64,000 nt of DNA from Sulfotelmatobacter sp049792875 (GTDB lineage: Bacteria > Acidobacteriota > Terriglobia > Terriglobales > Acidobacteriaceae), in the NCBI GenBank assembly GCA_049792875.1, contig JBARBI010000064.1:1-64000 (forward strand), read 5' to 3'. A program made the position numbers and the translations under genes. A model generated the notes under the pieces. That model worked only from the letters and a program-made list of their open reading frames with translations, made no database searches and was not told the DNA's origin. Shown piece by piece: positions 14,985 through 23,033 of the stretch. Every line of letters begins with the position of its first letter. Position 1 is the first letter of the stretch.

Positions 14985-17861
14985 ATGTTGACCGGCTCCG
15001 AAATCCGCCGCAAATTTCTGGACTTCTTTGTGCACAAAGGACATAAAGAGGTGCATTCGTCGTCGCTCGTCCCCGCAAACGATCCCACGCTTCTGTTCAC
15101 CAACGCGGGGATGAACCAGTTCAAGGACGTCTTTCTGGGGCTGGAGAAGCGCGCTTACTCGCGAGCGACGAGTTCGCAGAAGTGCGTGCGCGCCGGGGGC
15201 AAGCACAACGATCTGGAGAACGTCGGATTCACCAACCGGCATCACACGTTTTTCGAGATGCTAGGGAATTTTTCGTTTGGCGATTACTTCAAGAAGGATG
15301 CGGTCGCTTACGCGTGGGAGTTGATTACTTCGCCGGAGTGGTTTGGGATTGCGAAGGACAAGCTGTACGCGACCATTTTCAAGGGCGAAGCGGGCATTGC
15401 GCGCGATTCGGAGGCTTATGACTTGTGGGCGGCGCAGGGCGTGCCCAAAGATCGCATCTTTGAGATGGGGCTGAAAGAAAATTTCTGGCAGATGGGCGAC
15501 ACCGGTCCGTGCGGACCGTGCAGCGAGATTCACTACGACATGGGGGTAGCGGCGTCGGATCAGGGGCATACGGATTGCAAGTTTGGGTGCGAGTGCGGGC
15601 GGTATGTGGAGATATGGAATCTGGTGTTCATGCAGTTTGACCGGGATGCCAGCGGAAAGCTGAATCCACTACCAAAGCCGTCAATCGATACAGGGATGGG
15701 CCTGGAACGGGTGGCGTCGGTGCTGCAGGGAGTGATTTCGAATTATGAGACAGATTTGTTCACGCCCCTGATCAAGCGGGCGGCGGAGTTGACAGGCGAG
15801 CTTCGCTCGCCCGGACAGCCGGGGGCGGCTGTTCCCACACAAGCAGAGATGGGCAGAGGCCGTGTGGGACCGGGTCTTCAACCCGGTCAGGCCGAGCATG
15901 GCTCGACTGGCTCTCCCGGCCACAAATCAGCCGCGTCACTGCGAGTCATCGCCGACCATTCCCGTGCGGCAACGTTCCTGATTTCCGATGGCGTGCTGCC
16001 TTCGAATGAAGGGCGGGGGTACGTGCTGCGCAAGATCATTCGGCGGGCGATCACACATGGGCGACTGCTGGGGCAGACCAAGCCATTTCTATACGAGATG
16101 GTGTTCGCCGTCCGCGATCTGATGCGGGATGCATATCCGGAGTTGAATCAAACAGCGGAGCGTGTGTCGAAAGCCGTGCAGGTGGAGGAAACACGGTTCG
16201 CGCACACGATGGATGTGGGTCTTGAGAAACTCGAAGCGCTGCTCGAGAGTTCTCCGAAGAAGCTTGCAGGAGAAGATGCGTTCAAGCTTTACGACACGTT
16301 CGGTATGCCTCTGGACTTCATGCAGGATGCGGCTCGCGATCAGGGAATCGCCTTTGACCGGGCTGGCTTTGATCATGCGATGGAAGAGCAGAAGTCACGG
16401 GCACGGGCTTCCTGGAAAGGCGCGGCGAAGCAGACGGCCAATCCGGCTTATCAGCAACTGCCTAAGTCTGAGTTCGAAGGATACCGGCAGACGAGGTCTG
16501 ATGGCTGTGAGGTGCTGGCCATCATTCGCAACGGGCAGGGAGTTGGGGAACTCAGGGCTGGCGAGGAAGGCGAAGTCATTCTCGATCACACGCCATTTTA
16601 TGCGGAGGCAGGGGGTCAAGTTGGGGATCGGGGATGGCTTTACTGTGACGATCACAATACTGTCGTCGCCGACGTTAAGGGATGTTACTACCCGATTCAG
16701 GGGGTGCGGGCACATCAAGTGGTCGTAAAGTCCCCACTTCTCGCGCAAAGTGCGCGCGAGAAATGGGGCGCCCTGCGGGTCGGGGACAAAGTTGACGCCG
16801 TCGTGAACACCGACATTCGCGAGGCAACCATGCGCAATCACACGGCAACACACTTACTGCATGCTGGACTGCGCGAAGTTCTCGGTAAGCACGTGAAGCA
16901 GGCGGGGTCGCTGGTAGCGCCGAATCATCTACGGTTTGATTTTTCGCACTTCACCGCGGTGGGCGACGAGGAGTTGCAGGATATTGAAGACCTGGTCAAC
17001 CAAGAGACGTTACGCAACCAGAAAGTGGAAACGATCGCTGACGTGCCGATTGACGTGGCCGTGAATGAGTATCACGCGATGGCGCTGTTCGGAGAAAAGT
17101 ATGGCGACAAGGTGCGCGTGGTGCGTATCGGCGACTTCTCTACTGAGCTTTGTGGGGGAACGCACACTGCGGCGACCGGCGAGATTGGGCTGATCAAGAT
17201 TCTGAAGGAAGGGAGCGTGTCTTCGGGTGTGCGGCGGGTGGAAGCCATCACCGGAGAGGGATCCCTGCGACACTTCCGCAAAGACCATCAGCTTGAAAAC
17301 GTGGTGTCGAGTTTCGTCTCTCCCATCCCTTCGCAAAAACCGCGAAGGGATGGGGCACCCTGTTCCGATTCAGTCCCCGACAGTGAGGCTTCCTTCTCAC
17401 CGGCTGATGCGCTGAAAGCGGAACTGGAAAAGAAAGATGCGGAGATCAAGCGGCTGACGCGGGAACTGGACCAGGTGCGGATGAAGTCGGCGTCGTCGAC
17501 GACGGCGAACCTCGGCGAGCGCGTAAAGGAAGTGAAGGGCGTGAAGGTTCTCGCGCATCGCGTCGACAATCTGGAGAGGGTGCAGTTGCGCACTCTGGTC
17601 GATCAATTGCGCGACAAGATTGGATCGGGAGTCGTGATCCTGGGGTCGGCGTCGAATGGCAACGTGGCTCTGATCGTGGGAGTGACCAAAGATCTGACCA
17701 GCCGCGTGCAGGCCGGCAAGGTGATCGGACCGGTGGCGCAGAAAGTCGGAGGCAAAGGTGGCGGGCGTCCCGATCTGGCGGAAGCTGGGGGGAAAGATGC
17801 ATCGGCGCTGGATGCCGCGCTGGATGGGGCTTATGACGTGGTGGAGGGATTGCTCTCATGA
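14985..17861 (+). CDS. alaS: Alanyl-tRNA synthetase carrying three repeat-encoded inserts
   Basis: AlaRS charges tRNA-Ala and clears mischarged Ser or Gly. The 958-residue protein has the class II catalytic core (RRKFLDFFVHKGHKEVHSSS, ENVGFTNRHHTFFEMLGNFS, GPCGPCSEIHYD, DTGMGLERVASV), the editing-domain zinc motifs HTATHLL and CGGTHTAATGEIG, and the C-terminal C-Ala domain (GSGVVILGSASNG, GGKGGGRPDLAEAGG). The family is usually about 875 residues. The excess comes from three segments matching dispersed repeats: residues 272-316 (family A plus another palindrome), a family B copy encoding SPLLAQSAREKWGA near residue 583, and a family B copy near residue 780 before the coiled coil. All keep the frame and the catalytic motifs are intact, so the enzyme should work. 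Its stop overlaps the next start. Confidence 0.95.
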   Translation: MLTGSEIRRKFLDFFVHKGHKEVHSSSLVPANDPTLLFTNAGMNQFKDVFLGLEKRAYSRATSSQKCVRAGGKHNDLENVGFTNRHHTFFEMLGNFSFGDYFKKDAVAYAWELITSPEWFGIAKDKLYATIFKGEAGIARDSEAYDLWAAQGVPKDRIFEMGLKENFWQMGDTGPCGPCSEIHYDMGVAASDQGHTDCKFGCECGRYVEIWNLVFMQFDRDASGKLNPLPKPSIDTGMGLERVASVLQGVISNYETDLFTPLIKRAAELTGELRSPGQPGAAVPTQAEMGRGRVGPGLQPGQAEHGSTGSPGHKSAASLRVIADHSRAATFLISDGVLPSNEGRGYVLRKIIRRAITHGRLLGQTKPFLYEMVFAVRDLMRDAYPELNQTAERVSKAVQVEETRFAHTMDVGLEKLEALLESSPKKLAGEDAFKLYDTFGMPLDFMQDAARDQGIAFDRAGFDHAMEEQKSRARASWKGAAKQTANPAYQQLPKSEFEGYRQTRSDGCEVLAIIRNGQGVGELRAGEEGEVILDHTPFYAEAGGQVGDRGWLYCDDHNTVVADVKGCYYPIQGVRAHQVVVKSPLLAQSAREKWGALRVGDKVDAVVNTDIREATMRNHTATHLLHAGLREVLGKHVKQAGSLVAPNHLRFDFSHFTAVGDEELQDIEDLVNQETLRNQKVETIADVPIDVAVNEYHAMALFGEKYGDKVRVVRIGDFSTELCGGTHTAATGEIGLIKILKEGSVSSGVRRVEAITGEGSLRHFRKDHQLENVVSSFVSPIPSQKPRRDGAPCSDSVPDSEASFSPADALKAELEKKDAEIKRLTRELDQVRMKSASSTTANLGERVKEVKGVKVLAHRVDNLERVQLRTLVDQLRDKIGSGVVILGSASNGNVALIVGVTKDLTSRVQAGKVIGPVAQKVGGKGGGRPDLAEAGGKDASALDAALDGAYDVVEGLLS
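15795..15840 (-). repeat. Palindromic repeat family A (inverted) inside alaS
   Basis: GGCGAGCTTCGCTCGCC, then CGGACAGCCGGGGGCGGCTG, then TTCCCACAC: the reverse complement of the GTGGGGACAGCC element, with an extra small GCGAGC/GCTCGC palindrome also found at 26685. It is followed at 15863-15883 by another palindrome, GACCGGGTC...GACCCGGTC-like. The whole is read in frame. Confidence 0.8.
16731..16773 (+). repeat. Palindromic repeat family B inside alaS
   Basis: TCCCCACTTCTCGCGC, a short loop, then GCGCGAGAAATGGGGCGCCC. It has the same arms and the same TGGGGC-CCC tail as the intergenic copies at 21551, 36786 and 43803. Confidence 0.85.
17321..17360 (+). repeat. Palindromic repeat family B variant inside alaS
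   Basis: TCCCATCCCTTCGC-AAAAACC-GCGAAGGGATGGGGCACCC. The stem sequence differs from the other family B members but the outer frame (TCCC...TGGGGCACCC), loop position and size agree. Confidence 0.75.
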
Positions 17862-18259
17862 ATTCGGACGAGACTGTCAGTGGCACAGGTGAAGAGCGGC
17901 TCCGGTTCATCAAGCACAAGGGGCACGCGATCTTTGTGATCGACTTCAGTCACTGCCAAGGCAAGGAGATTCTGTTCCTGCTGGAACAGGTCAAGGCGAT
18001 CGTGACCCGGCACGCTCCCGCCTCGATGCTGATTCTGGGCGACTTCACGGGAGCAGATGTCGACAAGAAAGTCGCGACGCGTATGAAGGAAGTAGCCACC
18101 CTCGATCGTCCTTACGTGAAGCGGTCGGCCTGGGTAGGGTCGGAGAGCATGCCGCACGTGTTCTACGAGAATATTAAGAGCTTCTCCCATCGGGAAATAC
18201 CCACGTTTCAAACGCGGGAAGAGGCGATGGACTGGCTGGTGGATGAGTCACACGGGTAA
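17858..18259 (+). CDS. SpoIIAA/STAS-like small protein, translationally coupled to alaS
   Basis: The 133-residue protein overlaps the alaS stop by four bases (ATGA), so the two are translated together. The layout is STAS/SpoIIAA-like (compare PF11964): a first strand pair KHKGHAIFVIDFSHCQG, a helix, the strand ASMLILGDFTGADVD, the segment RPYVKRSAWVGSESMPHVFY and the last helix TREEAMDWLVDE. These proteins are cytoplasmic and many have unknown roles; no phosphorylated serine motif typical of anti-sigma antagonists is seen. A link to tRNA-Ala biology is possible from the coupling but not shown. Confidence 0.65.
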   Translation: MNSDETVSGTGEERLRFIKHKGHAIFVIDFSHCQGKEILFLLEQVKAIVTRHAPASMLILGDFTGADVDKKVATRMKEVATLDRPYVKRSAWVGSESMPHVFYENIKSFSHREIPTFQTREEAMDWLVDESHG

Positions 18260-18406
18260 ACCGCCCGTGCCCCTTTCTTTCGCCCCTTCAGGCTCACTCG
18301 GACCCACGGCTTGCGGCCCTTTCGGCAGGCTCAGGGCAGCTGTGGTCTGCATTCTTTCGCCGCTTCGCGGTTTGGCGGACAGGGGTGTCCCTCCCTATTT
18401 GTCGCG

Positions 18407-19522
18407 CTAACTTCTCCACTTCAGCGTGATTGGGGCAGACATGGGGTGCTTCATCTCAGCGCCGGTGCGCTTGGCTTCCAGATGCGCAGCCTTGAGCTGG
18501 AAATACCACTTCGCGGGACGGTCGGCGTCGTCGATCAGCATCAGGTGCGGATTGTGCTTCAACCCCTCGGCCTGCAATTCCATGGTGCGGCGGTCTTGCT
18601 CAACGAACTTCGCAAAAACGAATTTCAGCAGGCCGGGGACGAAGGGCACCCAGCGAAACAGGTTCCACGCGGCGACCACGTCGATCCGGCAATGACTGCG
18701 GGTAACCGGCGTCACCGTCGTCAGGCTGGAGAACCAGTATTTTCCGGCGCGAATGGTTTCGGTGCGAAGGTTGGGCAGGACGAAATCGATGGTGGTGGTG
18801 ATGGAATCGGCGTCGGCGTAGAGGCGCAGTAGTTTGTAGGGAGCGGAGTTGGAACTGGGCGTGTGCGCACTCATGCGAAAGCCATTGGGAATGGGCTCGA
18901 AGTTCTTCTTCTTCTCGTGAATGCTGTGCTGGGTGCGCCACCACCATGCCTGGTGAACGAATGGGCCGTGCGCCGGGTCCATGAGGCCGATGATGCCATG
19001 GTCAATGCTGACGGGCATTTCGGCTTGCAAGTAGGCGCGTTTGTACTTGCCACTGAATTTTACGATTTGCGGGGCGGCATCTGGAGCCTCGGAGGACGGG
19101 GCGAATCCTGCGCCGGGCGGGGCCGGATCCGGAATGTGAACCCAGATAAATCCATCTTGTTCTTCGCAGCGATAGCTACCGGCATAGATACGATCGACTT
19201 TGAGCTTCTGATCGGCGGTGAGTGAAGGGATCAGCTGGCACTGGCCATCATGGACGTCGAACTTCCAGCCGTGGTATCGGCACTCAAGATTCTCTCCATC
19301 GAAGCGGCCGCAGTTGAGCGGCATGCCGCGATGAGGGCAGGCGTCGCGCAGGGCGAAGGGCTGTCCCATGCGGTCGCGGCCGATGACGAGGGGAATCTCC
19401 AGCAGCATCGCCTTGTACAGTTGATTGCGGTGGACGCGATCGGCGGGCAGCGCGCGATACCAGAAGGCGGTGAGCATGAGCCCATCGGGGGACTGGCGTT
19501 GCGGGAGATCGAGTTCGGGCAT
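18407..19522 (-). CDS. Rieske-type ring-hydroxylating oxygenase, alpha subunit
   Basis: The 371-residue protein begins with a Rieske [2Fe-2S] domain: C62 and H64 in ACPHRG, C81 and H84 in CRYHGWKF. The C-terminal catalytic domain has the mononuclear iron ligands in DHGIIGLMDPAHGPFVH (H185, H190). Such enzymes oxygenate aromatic rings, sterols, chlorophyll-type substrates or demethylate small molecules, with electrons from a separate reductase, which is not encoded here. It is monocistronic and divergent from an MFS carrier starting 148 bases away, which may supply its substrate. The substrate class cannot be decided from the sequence. Confidence 0.9.
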   Translation of the reverse strand: MPELDLPQRQSPDGLMLTAFWYRALPADRVHRNQLYKAMLLEIPLVIGRDRMGQPFALRDACPHRGMPLNCGRFDGENLECRYHGWKFDVHDGQCQLIPSLTADQKLKVDRIYAGSYRCEEQDGFIWVHIPDPAPPGAGFAPSSEAPDAAPQIVKFSGKYKRAYLQAEMPVSIDHGIIGLMDPAHGPFVHQAWWWRTQHSIHEKKKNFEPIPNGFRMSAHTPSSNSAPYKLLRLYADADSITTTIDFVLPNLRTETIRAGKYWFSSLTTVTPVTRSHCRIDVVAAWNLFRWVPFVPGLLKFVFAKFVEQDRRTMELQAEGLKHNPHLMLIDDADRPAKWYFQLKAAHLEAKRTGAEMKHPMSAPITLKWRS

Positions 19523-19529
19523 GGAGAGA

Positions 19530-19560
19530 ATTGTTGATTGCTGATTTCTGAGTGTTGATT
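19530..19560. repeat. Dispersed repeat family E (TTGTTGATTGCTGATT)
   Basis: ATTGTTGATTGCTGATTTCT then GAGTGTTGATT: an AT-rich direct-repeat element also present at 28911-28936 upstream of coaBC. It lies right before the Rieske gene start. Confidence 0.6.
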
Positions 19561-19610
19561 GAAAGCATATGCTAGCATCCGCGGGACTTCGAGGCAGGAA
19601 GAAAAGCGGA

Positions 19611-19640
19611 AACCACTAAGGACACGAAGATTCACGAAGG
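19611..19640. repeat. Half copy of repeat family D
   Basis: AACCACTAAGGACACGAAGA followed by TTCACGAAGG matches one arm of the family D hairpins at 14826 and 39517. The second arm is absent, so this is a partial copy in the divergent Rieske-MFS promoter region. Confidence 0.55.
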
Positions 19641-19669
19641 AAAAACCGAACTAAACCTCAGGCGGGCTC

Positions 19670-20899
19670 TTGGAATTCATTGGGCATTTTCGCAGGTTGA
19701 CCCCGGTGCAGCGGAACACGTTTATCGCGTGTTTTCTGGGGTGGTCGCTGGATGCGTTTGATTTCTTCATCCTGATTTTCTGTGTCAGTGCGCTGGCCAC
19801 GCAGTTTCAGGCGAAGGTTTCGGCGATCACGGAGGCGATCTTTCTGACCCTGGCCATGCGTCCGGTGGGCGCACTTCTGTTCGGGCTGATGGCGGACCGG
19901 TTCGGACGGCGTCCCACATTGATGGTAGACATCATCGCCTATTCGGTATTTGAGTTGGCCTCGGCCTTCGCGCCGTCTTTGAAGATTTTCCTGATCATGC
20001 GGGCTTTCTTCGGGATCGCGATGGGCGGGGAGTGGGGCGTGGGTGCCGCGCTGGCTTTCGAAACTTTGCCGGCTGAGGGGCGCGGTTTTTTCTCCGGCCT
20101 GCTGCAGGAAGGCTATGTCGTGGGATATCTCATGGCCGCCCTGGTCTATGGCTCGCTGTTTCCGATTGTCGGCTGGCGGGGCATGTTCGTGATCGGGGCG
20201 CTACCGGCGTTTCTGGTGATCTACATTCGCACCAAGGTGAACGAATCTCCGGCATGGCTGCAAGGGCGCGAGTCGCGAACGGCAAAGGGTCACCTGGGGA
20301 AGGACATTTGGTCGCATGTAGGGATCTTTTTCTTTCTGGTTGTGCTGATGTTCGCGTTCAATTCCTTCAGTCACGGCACCCAGGACCTTTACCCAACATT
20401 CCTGCAGAAGAATCTGCAGTTCACGCCAAAGAAAGTTGGCTTCATCGCAATCGTGTACAACATCGGGGCGTTGCTGGGAGGAATCGCGTTCGGGACGTGG
20501 TCAGAACGAATCGGGCGGCGGCGGGCCATCGTCATCGCGGCGATGCTCGCGATTCCTGTCATACCGTTGTGGGCGTATTCGCGCACGGTCCCAATGCTGG
20601 CGCTGGGTGGGTTTCTGATGCAGTTCATGGTGCAGGGAGCATGGGGAGTGATTCCGGCGCATTTGAACGAACTTTCGCCGCCGGCGGTCCGAGGGACGCT
20701 GCCGGGGTTTGCGTACCAGATCGGCAACTTCTTCTCTTCCCGCAATGCAGTGCTGCAGGCGAAGCTGTCCGAGAGTCGCTATGGTGGCAGCTTTCCACCG
20801 GTACTGGCGTGGACGGTGCTGCTGGTGGCCAGTCTGGTGGCGATCGTCACGTGGAGCGGAAAAGAGCGACGAGGTGCCGACCTGTCGAACACGAACTAG
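19670..20899 (+). CDS. MFS transporter, SHS-type (lactate/sialate family)
   Basis: The 409-residue membrane protein has twelve predicted spans and sialate:H+ symporter landmarks: LGWSLDAFDFFILIFCVSAL in helix 1, MADRFGRRPTLM in loop 2-3, RAFFGIAMGGEWGVGAAL in helix 4 and WSERIGRRRAI in loop 8-9. Family members carry lactate, pyruvate, sialic acid or aromatic acids with protons. TTG is the only start that keeps helix 1; a weak AGGCGGG precedes it. It is divergent from the Rieske oxygenase gene, so an aromatic or short carboxylate substrate is plausible. Confidence 0.85.
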   Translation: MEFIGHFRRLTPVQRNTFIACFLGWSLDAFDFFILIFCVSALATQFQAKVSAITEAIFLTLAMRPVGALLFGLMADRFGRRPTLMVDIIAYSVFELASAFAPSLKIFLIMRAFFGIAMGGEWGVGAALAFETLPAEGRGFFSGLLQEGYVVGYLMAALVYGSLFPIVGWRGMFVIGALPAFLVIYIRTKVNESPAWLQGRESRTAKGHLGKDIWSHVGIFFFLVVLMFAFNSFSHGTQDLYPTFLQKNLQFTPKKVGFIAIVYNIGALLGGIAFGTWSERIGRRRAIVIAAMLAIPVIPLWAYSRTVPMLALGGFLMQFMVQGAWGVIPAHLNELSPPAVRGTLPGFAYQIGNFFSSRNAVLQAKLSESRYGGSFPPVLAWTVLLVASLVAIVTWSGKERRGADLSNTN

Positions 20900-21086
20900 C
20901 CAGCAAATCGATATTCTAGGGGCCGCGGGATTTTGGCACACGCCAGGTAGTGGCACTAAGGAAGGATTGTCAGGGGAAGATTCCTGTGTTAGGTTAGGTA
21001 AAATTTCACGCCTTCGTTGATTACAATCATAGGGTCCCCGAGTGTGGCGGTATGCTGCGAATGCGTGTTGCCGAGGTAGCGCCACT

Positions 21087-21545
21087 ATGAAGGAAATTAT
21101 GGATCCGGTACGGACTGGCGAATCTTCCGAGAAGGAAAGCTTCGCCAACCGCAAGCTGATTCGGCCGACTCTGCCGCGGGTCGAGAATTACAATAGTCAC
21201 AGCCCGGCTCCGGCGCAGGCGCAGGAAAGGCGCGAGCGCCCGGAGCGACACGAACGCGGAGAACGCATGGATCGAGGAGACCGCGGGGATCGGCCCGGCG
21301 GCGGTGGAGGCAAGAAGCCCGCGCCTCCGGAGCAGACCAACGCCGAGAATTTCTATTACCAGAAGCAGATGCAGTCGCGGACGCCGATGGTGATTGTCCT
21401 GCGTGACGGTGAGGAAGTGCACGGCATCATCGAATGGTACGACCGGAATTGCATCAAGGTGACACGAGAGAATGGCGAGCCGAATGTGATGATCTACAAG
21501 CCCGCCATTAAGTACATGTTCAAAGAAGGGGAAAACCAGCGGTAG
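21087..21545 (+). CDS. hfq: Hfq-like LSm RNA-binding protein with long N-terminal extension
   Basis: The 152-residue protein ends in an LSm/Hfq domain: NFYYQKQMQSRTPMVIVLRD (compare the QDPFLN start and Sm1 of Hfq), GEEVHGIIEWYDRNCIKV and the Sm2 strand VMIYKPAIKYMF, where Hfq has MVYKHAISTV. Before it stand about 90 residues absent from classical Hfq, basic and disordered, including RRERPERHERGERMDRGDRG then GGGGG, which resembles RGG-type RNA-binding tails. It probably acts as an RNA chaperone for sRNA-mRNA pairing. The YKPAIK variant lacks the usual histidine of YKHA. The start may be 12 bases later (ATG at 21099, preceded by AAGGAA). It is a single gene. Confidence 0.8.
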   Translation: MKEIMDPVRTGESSEKESFANRKLIRPTLPRVENYNSHSPAPAQAQERRERPERHERGERMDRGDRGDRPGGGGGKKPAPPEQTNAENFYYQKQMQSRTPMVIVLRDGEEVHGIIEWYDRNCIKVTRENGEPNVMIYKPAIKYMFKEGENQR

Positions 21546-21550
21546 CGCTG

Positions 21551-21593
21551 GCCCACTTCTCAAGCCAAGAGCGCGCGAGAAATGGGGCACCCG
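21551..21593 (+). repeat. Palindromic repeat family B, intergenic
   Basis: GCCCACTTCTCAAGCCAAGA then GCGCGCGAGAAATGGGGCACCC, starting five bases after the hfq stop. The arms have diverged but the GAGAAATGGGGC-CCC half matches the copy inside alaS. Confidence 0.75.
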
Positions 21594-21734
21594 AGTCGGG
21601 TCTCGTCTGGCGGGACTCGGCTTCCTTTTGGCTTGATGTACCCGGCCCTTTCGTGCCGGGCTTTCTCACCCGTCCCCGCGGGACTGTGATTCCGTAGGTC
21701 TCGTCTACACATCCCCTTGCTGGATCTAACTCGA

Positions 21735-22286
21735 TCACAGTTTCGGCAGAACGATTCCCTTCTGCGACTGGTATTTGCCTTTGCGGTCGGCGTAGCTGAT
21801 TTCGCAGATTTCGTCGGACTGGAAGAAAAGGATCTGGCACAGGCCTTCGTTAGCGTAGATACGGGCTGGGAGGGGCGTGGTGTTCGAGATCTCGAGGGTG
21901 ACGAAGCCTTCCCACTCGGGCTCGAACGGGGTGACGTTGACGATAATGCCGCAGCGGGCGTAGGTGCTCTTGCCAACGCAGATGGTGAGCACACTGCGGG
22001 GAATCTTGAAATATTCGACCGAGCGCGCCAAAGCGAACGAGTTGGGCGGGACGATGCAGATATCGGTCTGGACGGTAACAAACGAGCGCTCGTCAAAATG
22101 CTTGGGGTCGACAATGGACGAGTTGACGTTGGTGAAAATCTTGAATTCGTCGGCCACGCGCAGGTCGTAGCCGTACGATGACAATCCGTAGGAAATCACG
22201 CCTTCGCGCACTTGCTTCTCGGAAAACGGATTGATCATGTCGTGTTCCTGGGACATCTTGCGGATCCAGCGGTCACTCTTCAGCAT
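21735..22286 (-). CDS. dcd: dCTP deaminase
   Basis: The 183-residue protein converts dCTP to dUTP for thymidylate synthesis, or directly to dUMP if it is of the bifunctional type. Family landmarks are INPFSEKQVREGVISYGLSS then YGYDLRV, the phosphate-binding GKSTYARCG (GRSS in E. coli), the catalytic glutamate in VTLEISNTTPLP, and CQILFFQSD. It forms trimers in the cytoplasm. The start giving MLKSDRWIRKMSQEHD is chosen because GGAG lies just upstream; the open frame extends further only through repeat family C. It is single, convergent to hfq. Confidence 0.92.
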   Translation of the reverse strand: MLKSDRWIRKMSQEHDMINPFSEKQVREGVISYGLSSYGYDLRVADEFKIFTNVNSSIVDPKHFDERSFVTVQTDICIVPPNSFALARSVEYFKIPRSVLTICVGKSTYARCGIIVNVTPFEPEWEGFVTLEISNTTPLPARIYANEGLCQILFFQSDEICEISYADRKGKYQSQKGIVLPKL

Positions 22287-22348
22287 GAAACTCCTTCGGA
22301 AAATTTCGGAATTGCGTAAGTTCTCAATTGAGTAATTCTGCAAGGGAT

Positions 22349-22417
22349 GCGAGCCAAACGCCCGATTCTTGCATCGCAAAGAACGCGATGCTTCGCGCGG
22401 CTCGCCCAGATCCTTCG
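22349..22417. repeat. Dispersed repeat family C
   Basis: It begins GCGAGCCAAACGCCCGATTC, contains the imperfect palindrome GCATCGC...GCGATGC and ends CGGCTCGCCCAGATCCTTC. A copy of the same length and about 85-90 percent identity by eye lies at 37550-37619. Confidence 0.75.
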
Positions 22418-22537
22418 TCGGGCAACGTGCGCCCTCCTTAGGATGACAATCTGGAAAATTAAACAGTCTCCCGATTACATAATCACGCAATCACTGCTGG
22501 CTGGGTTGCATGTCAGTTTACGGGATTGATGCTCCCG

Positions 22538-22566
22538 TTGACAATCTCAGTTATCTCCCTTAGCAT
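22538..22566 (+). promoter_or_regulatory. Sigma-70-type promoter of the HU gene
   Basis: A perfect TTGACA (22538-22543) is separated by exactly 17 bases from TAGCAT (22561-22566, four of six matches to TATAAT). It lies 45 bases before the GTG start of the HU gene and points towards it. Confidence 0.6.
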
Positions 22567-22611
22567 CAATGACTTGAAGCATTAACTTGACCCTGCACCC
22601 GGGAGCCCTTT

Positions 22612-22881
22612 GTGATCAAGCTCGACATTATCAACGAAGTGGTGGCCAAGACCGGCATCACGAAGACCAAGGCCGAGTTGGCCGTGGAAACCGTCTTCGA
22701 GAGCATGAAGAAGGCGCTGGCCGGCGGCAATCGCATTGAACTGCGGGGATTTGGAGTGTTCAACGTGCGCCCGCGCAAGACGGGAATCGGGCGCAACCCG
22801 CGCACCGGAGCCGAAGTGTCCATTCCGCCCGGAAGGGCCGTTCGCTTCAAGCCGGGGAAAGAACTGCAGTCGATTGACTGA
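22612..22881 (+). CDS. HU/IHF-family DNA-bending protein
   Basis: The 89-residue nucleoid protein has the complete HU fold: helices 1-2 (IKLDIINEVVAKTGITKTKA), the beta platform RIELRGFGVFNVRPRKTGIG, and the DNA-intercalating arm RNPRTGAEVSIPPGRAVRFK with the conserved proline. The arm and the KPGKEL end are closer to IHF-beta/HimD-type proteins than to E. coli HU, but most acidobacterial genomes carry homodimeric HU-like versions. Translation starts at GTG after GGGAGCC. It has its own strong promoter, as expected for an abundant protein. Confidence 0.92.
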   Translation: MIKLDIINEVVAKTGITKTKAELAVETVFESMKKALAGGNRIELRGFGVFNVRPRKTGIGRNPRTGAEVSIPPGRAVRFKPGKELQSID

Positions 22882-23033
22882 GAGGCGGCTTCCTCCTCAG
22901 ATCGAGGCACCCTAGTTCGAGGACGACAGTCTTTTCACGATGGCCCACACTGTCTTGTCGCCCTGCCGTCGCATTTTCTCCGCTCGTAGTAGCATCAAAG
23001 AAGGTACCGACTTCGGGTCGGGACCGAAGAATC

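Larger units (their letters stand above)
22287..22611. other. Divergent promoter region between dcd and the HU gene
   Basis: This 325-base gap contains a full repeat family C element (22349-22417), its trailing AGGATGACA part near 22440, and the sigma-70-type promoter for the HU gene (22538-22566). Confidence 0.6.

Noticed and set aside
20925..20955. Sigma-54 promoter candidate TGGCAC upstream of hfq
   Set aside because: The -12 element (TTGC-type at the right spacing) is absent.
22287..22490. N-terminal extension of dcd
   Set aside because: The extra 68 codons run through repeat family C and lack family similarity; GGAG precedes the internal ATG.
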